A DNA stretch of 64,000 bases, from assembly GCA_033064195.1 (NCBI GenBank), contig JARBJD010000013.1:1-64000 (forward strand). The letters are read 5' to 3'. Source of the stretch: Blattamonas nauphoetae. Lineage: Eukaryota; Preaxostyla; Oxymonadida. Both the position numbers and the translations under genes were made by a program. The stretch's first letter is position 1, and each line of letters starts with the position of its first letter. The notes beneath the pieces were generated by a model. It had not been told where the DNA came from. It saw nothing but the letters and a program-made list of their open reading frames with translations, and did not search any database. Below, piece by piece: positions 22,906 to 33,052 of the stretch.

Positions 22906-24328
22906 TCAGCTCAGCACTCGGTCACGCACATCCATCAGTCCAAGCAGCCTTTCCGCCAATCCCTTCCTCACTCTGCTTGTCCGAGCCACTTCCACCATCA
23001 CTTCCTCCTCCTCTTCTTCCACTCCTCCCCTCCCTTCTCCTCCTTCCGACAACATTCCCCACCTCGCTCCTTCTCTCATTCTTCCCACTTCTTCCCTCCT
23101 CCTTCCCATCTCACTCCCATCTGCCTTAGGATCAGCCGAGTCACTCTTACAACTCGATCGTGTTGTTCTCGTTCCTCCTTCCTCTCCACTCTCTTCTCGT
23201 TCTCTTCGCGGCCTTCCTCCAACTTCACCAATCCCGCAAGTTCAAATCGAAGAAGGGCTCGGAGAATCTGCAGCGTCCCGTTTTCTTTCATCTTCTTCAT
23301 CTCCTTTTCTTCTTCGCTAGATGCTTGGGTGTTTTCGCTGCTCTTCTCTTTCCCCTCCCTCTCCATCGACGACATCAGCGCCTCCAACACCCCACTCCCC
23401 CTCATTCCCTCCCACTCTTCTTCCGCCTCTCGCAGCACGTGAAGTCCGCGCACGACCATCTCCACTCTCAACTCTCTCCCTTCCCCTCCTTCTTCCAGCA
23501 TCCGACCCACGAGACGCTCACACAAACACCCAACCATCCCCTCACACCTCAACACCCTCTCCCCCCACTCCTCTCGCAGCCATCGGAACTCCCCACGACG
23601 CTCTTCTCTGTTCACAAACAGCCCAGCCTCGCCCTCCTCTTCCATCTCCACCGCCGACTCCAGCCACCCCATCCCACTCTCCTCCACTCCCATCTCTTGC
23701 GTGGTCTCTCCCCTCCTCCCTTCCCCCTCTCCGCGGGTGTCTTCCACACTCCACAATCGGCTCTTCTCTTCCTCCATCCACTCGTACCGCTCTCGCTCGT
23801 TCCCCTCTTCCCATCCGTTCGCGCATGTTCTTAATTTCTGCTGTTCTCTCCCTCCGATCTCAACCTCGTTCCATTCCATCTCGTCCTCATCCTCGTCTCT
23901 GTTCTCTTCCCAATCTCTTCTAACTCCGATTTGTTCCTCTCTTCCTCCCCCACCTCCCTCTTTACGTTCCCTCTGTCAAACACCCAAATCCCTCGTCGAT
24001 CCCTCCCGGCTCCCCCTCCCCCAATCCACCCGTCCCACTCCCCTCCTCCTCTCCTCCCCATCCGACTCACTCGCCGAAGCGTCGTCAACGACGTCCGAAA
24101 AGCATCCCACCCCACTTCCCCCCACTCCTCCCACCCGCTCGACGCAACAAACAGCAGCTGATGCGACACCAGCGACAGAATCCCAACCATCTCCACAACA
24201 GGCATCGGCAGTCTGAGATTGAAAAGAGAGAGAAGAAGAATGAGGGAAGGAAGAAGAAGAGGAGGAAGAGAGGAACAACATGAAGGAGAGAAGAAAGAAG
24301 AACCAGAACCAACGTGTCTCCCACACCT
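22906..24328 (-). pseudogene. Truncated copy of the multi-exon helical gene (block B)
   Basis: The sequence matches the last exon and last intron of the intact gene at 33053-35790. The intron is still recognisable, with its 3' end (CAATCTCAG) at about 24213. The duplication stops a few bases beyond it, so all earlier exons and the start are absent. Within the last exon at least two frame changes relative to block C are present, around 23850 and 23090. The product, if any, would be a purine-strand-rich, E/R-heavy fragment (..LVGRMLEEGGEGREL..). Plus-strand proline/serine-rich open frames over the same bases are shadows. Confidence 0.75.
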
Positions 24329-24329
24329 C

Positions 24330-24490
24330 CAACGGGTTCTGAAGCTCTGGATTCCGGAGAAGACGAACAATCCGATAAATTGCAGAAGAGTGATGAAAGA
24401 GGGACGAAGGATGGTTTGGGAGAGATAGTTGTGGATGGGTAGGCCAACGGCAAAATGAGGGGGACAAACAAGTCCAGTTTGGTGTGAGAA
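24330..24490. other. Short unique spacer after block B
   Basis: About 160 bp lie between the end of block B and the stop of the minus-strand gene at 24491. They are probably that gene's 3' untranslated region. Nothing else is seen. Confidence 0.4.
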
Positions 24491-26675
24491 CTATCTGAGC
24501 ATGTCCGAGTTGAAGGACTCCACGACTCTGAATACTCTCATCGAACGGTGCAGTTGCTGAGTCATGTCCACCTCGATCTCCACCACTCGCAGTTCGAAGG
24601 CGTCGTCCCACCCTTCTTCTCTCAAAAGCACTTCTCGTCTCTTCTGCCGCTCTCGTTTGATTCGTCTCCATTCAAGAGTTCTGTTTAACATGTTCTGGAA
24701 AACAAGAACAAAATGCTCCTCGTTCTCCAGCTCGACCATCGTTCGTGCTTCCCATTTCACGAGTTTTGAAACAATGTCGGCGTCGTGCTCGTCTGATCGC
24801 ACTTCCATGTTTGTGATGTGACTGTGGATTTGACAGAGTGCATTCTCCAGTTCAGCTTTATCTTTATCATTCAGAATGAGTTTGTCTGAATTGTGGAAGA
24901 TGAATGTAATGAATGGTTTGGCTGGCTCGAACGCAGAGACACGAATGAGCGGATAGTGTTCAAACATGGTGACTTCATCGTCTCCAGTAGGTTTAAACAT
25001 GAAGGCTAAGAAGATGGTGAGTTCGAGAAGTGTGTTGGACTCGGAGAGAGGAAGAGAAACAAAGTCGATTGTTTCAAACATCCTCTCAACAAGATTGGCT
25101 GTCATGAATCGTTCACCTATCGATGGAAATTCGACAACGATGTTTGTGAGGGCCATGATGATGTGCGCTGCGATGGTTTTGTGAGTGAGCTTGAGAGAGT
25201 TGAGAATGAGGTCGATGAAGGATGGGTCATCGAGAATGATGGTTTGGACGGAAAATTTGTGGGCATCTGTGATTACGAAAGTCAAATTGACGAAGAAACA
25301 CCACGAATTGCTCACGAAGGTTTCACATGCACTTCGAAGGTGTTTAAGGGAATCTGTCTTTTGAATGTCAACTCCAAAAACCAATGAAGCGGTTGGAGAA
25401 GAGTTGGAGGGAAGAGAAGCGATGAGATTGTCGACGTTCGAGATGTTGGTAAGAATCGTTGTGAGAGCTTGTTTCACAAAGAGGATCAATTCTCGGATGA
25501 TCTGCGAATCAACCTGAAATGACGAGAAATGATGAAAAAAGTCAAAACACACTTCGATTGGCGGAATGGTTTTCAAAAGGAAATGTGGGATTTGAGTCGA
25601 ATATGAACAGAAGCTGAGTGAACGTGTGACTTTGCATCGATCATCTTTCGTGAACTGGATGTATTGTGGGAGGTGTGAAGGATTGGTTGGAAAATTTGTT
25701 TGGAATTCGTCTAAGACTGCTTTTAGTTTCTTTTTCAGAGCGGCCAGGAACGAGATACCAGAATATTGTTGGTGTGGTGAAGATGATGAGAAGATGGGTG
25801 AGGGGAGGAGAGTGAGAGCAGGCGGATCACGTTCGACAATCGTGTAAAGAGCCAAGATTGATTTGTGGCTGATTCTGTGATGAGGGAAGAGAGAAATCCG
25901 AGCTAAAGTGGTGACAACTGCTGATGGAGGTGATAAATTCCCGAAATGTTTGAATATTGAATGGATAAGGTCTTTGTTTTGGAGAAAAAGTGAGTCGACG
26001 ATTGTGGGTTCGAAGAAGAGTGACTCTATGCAAGAACAGCACTGACAACAAATTAAGAAGATGGAAGAAATCAACACACTGATTCCAATGCAGGACATTC
26101 CGCCCAATTTCCAAAGTGGGTGATGATGAAAGCAGGGATTTCAGAGGAAAGCGACGATCGAACGAATGATGGTGATTCCGAATCTGAAAGAAAGGAAGAA
26201 AGACATCCATCAACACAACCAAGAAAACCACAAACACAGAATCTCAAGCAGTTTCATCAGTTCAATCTGAAGAAGAGAATGAACAAAAGAGAAAAAGAAA
26301 GACCAGAAGTCCTGATGAATGCGCTTCACAACACAGTGGAGACAGGAATGGACACCAATCATCAAAAGAGTCATCCGACCCACTTTCTGAAACACATCCA
26401 AAACAGGCAGCAACAAATCGATGAAGAAAAGACAATCGCACACCAGAGGCCACTTTCCGCAACTCCCGGAGCGTATCAACAACAACATCTTCATCATCAC
26501 ACTGAAGTACTTCCAGAAGAGAGGAAATGTTTGAATGAAGGATCGAAGGGAAGCGATGTGGAAAAGAGAGTGAAACTGGATCCCATTCAGGTGAATTAAT
26601 CGGATGATTTCGGGACTGATCCCCAGTTAATTCGGAGGGTGTGATAGTTTTTCTTCGAGTGACCTTCAGTTTCAT
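24491..26675 (-). CDS. Spliced helical-repeat (ARM/HEAT-like) protein, ~685 residues
   Basis: The model has four exons on the minus strand: 26304-26675, 26236-26266, 26080-26183 and 24491-26041. The introns are 26267-26303 (37 bp), 26184-26235 (52 bp) and 26042-26079 (38 bp). All begin GT and end AG with pyrimidine-rich 3' ends (CTTCTTCAG, CTTTCTTTCAG, TTGTTGTCAG), and the exon sum is 686 codons exactly. The protein opens with MKLKVTRRK, contains LLEVLQCDDEDVV and VDTLRELRKVASG helices near residue 60-85, and ends with a REEGWDDAFELR signature like that of the neighbouring ~1,000-residue proteins. It is a probable alpha-solenoid with no catalytic motif. If the splicing is wrong, a 538-residue protein from an internal ATG at 26107 is the fallback. 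It sits in the unique sequence between blocks B and C. Confidence 0.75.
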
Positions 26676-26907
26676 CACTGAGTGAATTCTAGAAAAAGAT
26701 AAAAGGGTCAGATCGTTGTTGATGTTGGATTTTAATTGATTAATGCGAAATGAATGCATAAAATGAAAAATTGAATAAGAGAAGCCGAGATATCGAGGGC
26801 AAGGGTGTGAGAAAACTGGAGCAAATTCGATTTCGAAAGCTATCAAAGAAAAATTCAAAGTTCCACTCTGATTTCTCTGGTTGGAAAGACAAAAGCGTGG
26901 AGACAAT

Positions 26908-28011
26908 TCATCCAGAGACGAGTTTGGACGCTGTGAGTGTTTCCGCAGTCCTCAAAATGCTCTTCCCGCCTGTCCCATCCACCTCCAAATAGTCAGTCTG
27001 AATGTCGACGGCATACGGCCGCCCTTCCACGAACCCCTCCTCGCCTCGAAAGCATCCCGCGCACTCTCCTTCACACAGCCCCTCGTCAAAGCGAAGCGAG
27101 CAGTGAGGGTCTGTCGGTGTTCGGTGAAGCATTTTGCGGCCGTTGATGATCACAATTGTGCGGTTTTCGAGGACGATGCGTTCCTGTTCGTCGTCGTCGT
27201 CGTTGGCGTCGTCATCGGAAGTCTCTTCCTCTTCCTCGTTGTCGATATCGTCGAATAATGCCGTGTTCATCGGTCGGTTGCGCAGGAGATGCAGAACAGT
27301 GCCGGCTGGGACTTTTGCTTTGGCAGAATTTGAGGGAATCATCACAACATAGCCGTGCCCCTCTTCGAACGATCCTTCGCCGGGAATGAACTCCACACAC
27401 TCTCTTTCATACAATCCAGCATCTCCGGGCAGTGAAGATTGTATATCTGTCTTTCTTCGGAGCAACATTTTCTTCCCGGTTTTGATCACTATCTGTCGTT
27501 CTTCAAGCATATCTGAGTTGTCCTCGTGCGTTCTTCGGTTTCTAATTTCCCGATTCTTGGCACGCAGCACCACTCTTCCCTCAACTCCAGTGGACACGAC
27601 ATAACCTGTGAAGGCGACCACTTCGTATTAATGCCCTTCCTGAAACTTGCCTTCTCTATTCACATATCCCACAAACTCTCCTTCGTATGTCGGGTCCTCC
27701 CCTTCTTTCACTTCGGAGCCTTCCCGCCGCTACAGATTTTTCTGGCCGTTGACGATCACAATCTTCCTGTTTTCTGCCTTCACTGCTCTGCTGTCATCGT
27801 TAAAGTCGAACGCAACTCCACGTATTCGTCTCCATCTGCGTCGGACTCCTCCCTGTTTCTTCATTTTCCCCTTTTTCGCGTTTCGTCGACACTGCATTTC
27901 AGCAACTCGTTCTTGCCATTCTCGATTTGCTTCCGATGCTCCACTCTTCTTCGCTGCGAGTAATGCTTGTTTCCTTTCTTCTTTTGACAAATTTCCTTTC
28001 AATACTCGCAC
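26908..28011 (-). pseudogene. Three-repeat acidic protein gene with two in-frame stops (block C)
   Basis: This is the paralogue of 16648-17877, with the same three-repeat plan and the same in-frame TAG and TAA inside repeat 1 (about 27730 and 27630). The block B ATG at the start is AAG here, so no ATG opens the first part. Translation would need an upstream exon or a non-ATG start. The downstream open part (ATG at 27621) codes for 237 residues. It ends earlier than in block B because of a stop after ..LTASKLVSG. Keeping both internal stops in both copies means they predate the duplication or were copied by gene conversion, or that the gene is read in an unexpected way. Confidence 0.6.
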
Positions 28012-28187
28012 ATGGTTCTTCTTCGTTTTCTTTTCTGAAAGATTGTCGTTTGCTTCAAATTAAAGCGAGAAGTGAACTTTTGCCGGTCTTCAACGGTTTC
28101 AATGCTATGATGAAGTGTCATTTCTATCAAACTTGTCATTCGTGAAATAATCCCCTTTCGACTTTGATCAAAATCCTTCCGTAAATC
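28012..28187. promoter_or_regulatory. Divergent intergenic region, block C
   Basis: Near-identical counterpart of 17878-18045, between the three-repeat gene and the surface-protein gene. It is a likely shared promoter. No individual site is recognised. Confidence 0.4.
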
Positions 28188-29603
28188 ATGATTCTCCTTG
28201 CCCTCACAACATTCCTTTACTCGGCTGTCAATGATACCATCTTCCTTGAGTTCGGAGGAATGAGCAAGACCTGTTTGACAGCGGAAACAGCGTGTCATTC
28301 GTTGGACCAAGCGGTTAAGCACGCACAGTGGGCAAACGTGTCTAAGATCGTGATTCAAGGTCATGCAGAGCTGATTGGGGAAATTGTGTTTGATTCAAAT
28401 GCGGATACATTCAAAAAGACGCCAGCTGGGAATATCAAATTCGAAATGACGCTCAGTGACCACGTTCTCAGCTCCAATGATGATCACTATGGTCTGACTG
28501 GTCTTGGAACAATTGTGGTCAAAGGCACAAGCTCTGCTGAAATGTACCTTCAGCTTGGATCTCCCCCCTACAAGTCCATTGAAATCTCCACCACTCGCAC
28601 GCCTGGTGGGACAAAGAAGAACTATGTGTTTCGTGTGGAACAATATGGACTTCTTGAGCTGTCAGCATTGCTCTACGTGCATCCTCTTCAGCTTCCCTCA
28701 ACCACAACATTCACCAAACTGACGTCGAATTTCAAAACCGAACCATGGGACCAAAAATCAGCCGCTGTCATCGTCAACAAAGGAGCTTTAATCATGCTCC
28801 CCCAGATCTATGTGTATGACCCAGAACTTGGAGTTCTCGTTCTCAACGATATTGACATCGCAAAATCCAAAATAACAATTGGACAATACTATACAACGTC
28901 TCGGAACAGCCTTATCCCGAAGGGAATTGTCTGTTCGATTACGAATTCCACGAACACATTCAACATCACAATTTATGGATCTGGGAATCAAATTTGGGAT
29001 CCGCCCACCGATCTCGTGAAAATCGACCAATATCCACTCGACATCCATTTTGAAGGAAAATGTGCTGCTTACGATGCTGCTGATACTCTCCAGTTGCATA
29101 AACTGAACAAGACAGACATGTCAAACATCACTAAGTCAGGTTTTATCTTCCCCGAAGTTTATCTCACCCGCTCGAACCTGAAAGTGGCCACACAAACAGG
29201 TGGACAATCGAGTGACCTTGGCAACTATCTTGTTGCTGAATTCTATTCCGGCACCAGCTCCCTGAACGTCGAAGCTCTCCGTCGCCTGAAAGTGAGCATT
29301 GCCCCTCGCTATCACACGCAAGACACCGACGACGCCATCATTCGCTGGGACGAGATGACGTGGTACGTTGGCCTCTTCCTCACGGGCCTTCAAAATGGTG
29401 GAATGGAACTTTTACAATCTGGACAATCTGACTATGCTGTGGCAGCTGTGCCGAGGGGGAACGTGGGGATCAGTGGGGAGTACACAGTGAAGATGGAGTT
29501 CGGGGACGAGGTGAGATATGTCGGGTGTTTGTATTCTGGAGCACGAAACACCGCTGCCTTCGCAACACTTGCTCTTCTCCTCGCTGTGCTGCTTGGATTC
29601 TAA
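28188..29603 (+). CDS. Secreted, GPI-anchor-like surface protein (block C)
   Basis: This intact 471-residue paralogue of 18046-19458 has the same signal peptide (MILLALTTFLYSA), N-glycosylation sites and C-terminal GPI-type hydrophobic tail. Differences are clustered: around residues 105-125 (LQLGSPPYKSIEI against LELKSDIHVFSI in block B), 200-225, 285-295 and 395-415. Long stretches in between are unchanged. Such patchiness fits gene conversion or variable surface loops on a constrained fold. The stop is TAA here and TGA in block B at the same codon, which supports use of the standard code. The helical-repeat gene follows 40 bp downstream. Confidence 0.85.
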   Translation: MILLALTTFLYSAVNDTIFLEFGGMSKTCLTAETACHSLDQAVKHAQWANVSKIVIQGHAELIGEIVFDSNADTFKKTPAGNIKFEMTLSDHVLSSNDDHYGLTGLGTIVVKGTSSAEMYLQLGSPPYKSIEISTTRTPGGTKKNYVFRVEQYGLLELSALLYVHPLQLPSTTTFTKLTSNFKTEPWDQKSAAVIVNKGALIMLPQIYVYDPELGVLVLNDIDIAKSKITIGQYYTTSRNSLIPKGIVCSITNSTNTFNITIYGSGNQIWDPPTDLVKIDQYPLDIHFEGKCAAYDAADTLQLHKLNKTDMSNITKSGFIFPEVYLTRSNLKVATQTGGQSSDLGNYLVAEFYSGTSSLNVEALRRLKVSIAPRYHTQDTDDAIIRWDEMTWYVGLFLTGLQNGGMELLQSGQSDYAVAAVPRGNVGISGEYTVKMEFGDEVRYVGCLYSGARNTAAFATLALLLAVLLGF

Positions 29604-29643
29604 CGCACTCGCACCGGGAACTCCACAACTAATTTAGGAGACT

Positions 29644-32600
29644 GTGTTCCCCTCCCACCTGGCAGGAGGGATGGATATATCTCCATTGAACTTCTCTCTT
29701 TTGATTCCGGCGTCTTTTGCGTTCTTCATTTCTCTGATCCATAGTTCGTCGTCTTCAATCGCCAAAGACAAGTTTCGAGACTGGAAGAGTATTGGTGTAT
29801 TCGGCCAAAGTGAAAATATTGACATAAGATTTGGTGGAGAATGGAGTGACAAGAATCGATGGAGTCAAAGGGCAGATCCATTCAAAATGCCTCCCAAGCA
29901 TAAATTGGGGAGAAAGCGCAGCGAAACACAATCAAATACTTGGATACAACATCTTCACTCTTCGAAATCAAACGCAAACATCATTGATTCTACAATCCAA
30001 GACTCAATCGGAGATGGCAACCGCTCACTTGATACACATTCAATCCCATTCACAACGGATGTACTCACGATTACTGCCAATGACCGGCACTATTTTCGTG
30101 TGTCCAAACAGATTCTGCAATACGAATTGAAAAGAAAGCGAATGAATGTCGAACCAATGTTGGAACAAGCACATCTGGAGGGTGATGCGATCAGTCTTCC
30201 GACCTCCACCACGTCAGATTGGAGATTGGTGTTGCAGGATTCGATCACGACCGACGCTCTACGGCAAGGGTGTCTCTCGCTTTTCGAGCAAGCCAACTCA
30301 GGATTGAACCTGGCATCAAATGAAGTAGTTCACGCCGTCCGCTTCCTGCAATATGCAACCATCCACATCAAACATCGCAAATATCCCCACAACGAGCTCC
30401 TCGAAACCATATTCCCTGAGGAGGAATATTGCCCTGCGAAACTGATGTCTGCTCTCATCAAACTGGTTTGTCATCCTTCTGACAAGCTCCGAGCAGCCAC
30501 TCTGTCCTTCTTCGCCGTTGGCATCTCGAATTCGACCAAGAGATTCTCGCTCGCAGTGGCTGCCACCGGCTTGTTGCCCCAACTCTTCAAATGCCTGAAA
30601 ACCCACGAAATACCACTTCATGGAACAACTATCGACTTCCATTTGCAAATCACATCGATTGTGGACAAATTTTTCAATTGTTCACCAGAAGAAATCCTCG
30701 ATCATCTCGACATCATCCCAACCTCCTCTCTCCACGAAATAGTCGCATCTGATCCCTTAGATCCCATTTTCCAACCATTTTACAAATATCTGCGGCATCT
30801 CATCGCCTCCCCAGCTTATCCTCCTGATTGCCCCTCTGGGATCTCGCTCCTGTCGAAGATGAAGATTTATACCAAAAATATCAAACATTTTAAAAGTGTT
30901 TCCTCCCATCCAGACCTTGAACCCATTTTCTATGAGCTGAGAAAGAATTTGACGAAAGAGCTTGCCTCGTTATTGGATTTTACCCCAACCAAATGGACAC
31001 TCCATCCGCTTCTCTTTGGCGAGCGCAAAAGAAGTGATGAACTTCGCTGGACGGAGACATTTGAAAGAATCCTTGATCGGCTGAACGAGGGGACACAATT
31101 CTCAGATTTAGGACTGGAATCGTTTCGATGTTTCTTGTCCAATCGACCTCGAAAGGTCAAAATGATCTTCCAGTCGGATGGAACGTTCTCAATCGAAGCG
31201 GACGACAGAATCGTTTCATCGATGGAACGGCCGACAAACTCACTCTGCGCTCTCTTGACACCAACTCGACCTGACCACGCTGCTTCAATTCTCGCCCACA
31301 TCCGTTCATTCACAACTCATCATTCTTCTGCGGCTCTTTTGAGAGACATCACGAGTGGTTGGTTCTCTGACATCTTCGCCGCACTCACTCCGTCAAAATT
31401 GCCGTTCACGAGTGAGTTCAGATCTCTCCACACACAACTCATCGAATTGATGAACCACACTCTCTCAGAAATGCTCCTAATTTCAGACTGGAACGTGAAT
31501 CATCGATCTCGAAGCGACCTGAACCCAACGTATCTGTCATTCCTCAATCAGACGAGAGATTACATCGTCCATCTCTCACTCCATCCATTTGCGCTAGATC
31601 GTCGCGACATTGCCAACCCCATCCTTGACTTCTTGACACGTTTGATTCAGCCTGACTTCGAAAACAGCTTGACAATGCCCATTCGAGAGAGATTGAGGAA
31701 AGACATGGATGATACTGCCCTCTCGTCATCATCGCCGCCCTTCATCCTCACATCTGAACTTGTCTGTGATCTCACCGACGAAGAGGTCATGAATGTTGTG
31801 GACAGAATTGTTGCTCTGCTCGAAAGCGACTCTCCCATCGACGACGACACCATCCTTCGGATCTGCGCGTTCCACTCGAACCAACTGAAATCTGTGTATC
31901 TTCCCGAATTGTTCCGACAGGCGGGGAGATCGACAGAACAATGCTTCCACGCATTCAACTCTCTCCTCTCTCTCCCCACTGACTCTTTCCAACTTTCTCC
32001 CATCAAGTGTCTCCTCAACCAGAAGCCACCCACCCTTCAGCCAACATTCGACGAGTGGGACGATGTGGATCTGGCGACAGTTGGTGTTGTGCTGCCAACC
32101 ATCGACGAGAAACGTCTCTCTTTCAACTCTGCCTCGTTGCAACTCCTCCAATTTGCTGGTGACGTCCTGCCTGAATTGTTGTACTGTGCATATCGACTGA
32201 CTCCCTCGCAGCTCGAACGACTGCTCACTCCATCCATCGGCATACTCTTCAATTTCTTCATCCAACAGTTACCTTCAAACCACAACTTCATAAAAGATCG
32301 AGCAAAAGTGTTCGCTAAACTCAGCAGATTGTCTGAGCAACGCGTGATTGCCAAGTGTCTCAGCAGGATCGGATTCTTCTCTCGCATGGTCTGTGGATTA
32401 CTCGATGACGATCTTTTCTTCGAATATCAATATGGTTTGCGTATCTTTCTCAATCAACCACGATATTCTTCCGATGAAAGACCAGAATGGAAGACGGTTC
32501 AAAGATCAGTTCACCACTTTCTGGAGGAAGGCTGGCAGGATGTTCTGGACCTCCTCTTTGTCAGGAAGAATGATACCACCCTCGCCATTCATCGAATCAA

Positions 32601-32658
32601 ACATGCAAAGGACATGATGCAATTCCTTGGAGCAAATTTCAATTGTCAAATCGAGTAG
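29644..32658 (+). CDS. Helical-repeat (ARM/HEAT-like) protein, 1,004 residues (block C)
   Basis: This is the paralogue of 19499-22510, with the same start region, TAG stop and EEGWQDVLDLL...MMQFLGANF C-terminus. The first ~95 codons differ at only one or two amino acids. Residues ~100-150 and ~270-480 are heavily changed (for example SPEEILDHLDIIPTSSLHEI against SSRVTEWHHVIHPPSSRAET). The section around residues 520-760 is close again. Solenoid surfaces that bind variable partners can diverge in this way. A helical scaffold or adaptor role is inferred, with no enzyme motif. The alternative start at 29886 (MPPKHKLGRK) is equally possible. Confidence 0.82.
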   Translation: MFPSHLAGGMDISPLNFSLLIPASFAFFISLIHSSSSSIAKDKFRDWKSIGVFGQSENIDIRFGGEWSDKNRWSQRADPFKMPPKHKLGRKRSETQSNTWIQHLHSSKSNANIIDSTIQDSIGDGNRSLDTHSIPFTTDVLTITANDRHYFRVSKQILQYELKRKRMNVEPMLEQAHLEGDAISLPTSTTSDWRLVLQDSITTDALRQGCLSLFEQANSGLNLASNEVVHAVRFLQYATIHIKHRKYPHNELLETIFPEEEYCPAKLMSALIKLVCHPSDKLRAATLSFFAVGISNSTKRFSLAVAATGLLPQLFKCLKTHEIPLHGTTIDFHLQITSIVDKFFNCSPEEILDHLDIIPTSSLHEIVASDPLDPIFQPFYKYLRHLIASPAYPPDCPSGISLLSKMKIYTKNIKHFKSVSSHPDLEPIFYELRKNLTKELASLLDFTPTKWTLHPLLFGERKRSDELRWTETFERILDRLNEGTQFSDLGLESFRCFLSNRPRKVKMIFQSDGTFSIEADDRIVSSMERPTNSLCALLTPTRPDHAASILAHIRSFTTHHSSAALLRDITSGWFSDIFAALTPSKLPFTSEFRSLHTQLIELMNHTLSEMLLISDWNVNHRSRSDLNPTYLSFLNQTRDYIVHLSLHPFALDRRDIANPILDFLTRLIQPDFENSLTMPIRERLRKDMDDTALSSSSPPFILTSELVCDLTDEEVMNVVDRIVALLESDSPIDDDTILRICAFHSNQLKSVYLPELFRQAGRSTEQCFHAFNSLLSLPTDSFQLSPIKCLLNQKPPTLQPTFDEWDDVDLATVGVVLPTIDEKRLSFNSASLQLLQFAGDVLPELLYCAYRLTPSQLERLLTPSIGILFNFFIQQLPSNHNFIKDRAKVFAKLSRLSEQRVIAKCLSRIGFFSRMVCGLLDDDLFFEYQYGLRIFLNQPRYSSDERPEWKTVQRSVHHFLEEGWQDVLDLLFVRKNDTTLAIHRIKHAKDMMQFLGANFNCQIE

Positions 32659-33052
32659 CTTTGCACTGGTCTTGCCATCCACTCCCTCCCACTCGTCATC
32701 GTCGCACACAGACGTCCTTAACTCATTCACTATTCATGTCATTTCATTATGAACACTTATTTCACGGCAGTAATCACATAAATCAATTTAGTGAAGAATA
32801 CCAAGTTCGATGGAGACTCCACAGGAGTCACAACTTTTAGTGGATTGGTCAAAGTGGCGATGACATTGTATATTTCAAAAAAGCAGAGAAATGAAGACTG
32901 GCCAAGGAGGGATGTGAATTAAGGCAGAAGAAAGAGTCAGTGATTGTTTGTGAGTTCCACACATCGGAGAAAACAAAGAAGAGACCCAGAATCGCCAAAA
33001 TGAAGAGAAATCCAGTTTCAGAGAGACAGTCCAGTCGCACCAGCTAGCCGAG
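32659..33052. other. Intergenic, converging 3' ends (block C)
   Basis: Untranslated-looking sequence between two converging genes, matching 22511-22905 with many indels. No gene or RNA is seen. Confidence 0.5.

Larger units (their letters stand above)
16708..24329. repeat. Segmental duplication block B (7.6 kb)
   Basis: The block matches 26851-34443 in the same orientation and gene order. Left similarity starts at AATTCAAAGTTCCACTCTG (16708 / 26851). Right similarity stops in CCACACCTCCA (about 24329 / 34443), just beyond the last intron of the minus-strand gene. Identity is very uneven. The three-repeat gene, the divergent promoter and the start of the helical-repeat gene are nearly identical. 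The middle of the helical-repeat gene has drifted widely. Confidence 0.92.

Noticed and set aside
23100-24220. Long plus-strand proline/serine-rich open frames (also at 33120-34840)
   Set aside because: They are shadows of a purine-rich minus-strand gene whose splice sites and exon phases fit exactly in block C.
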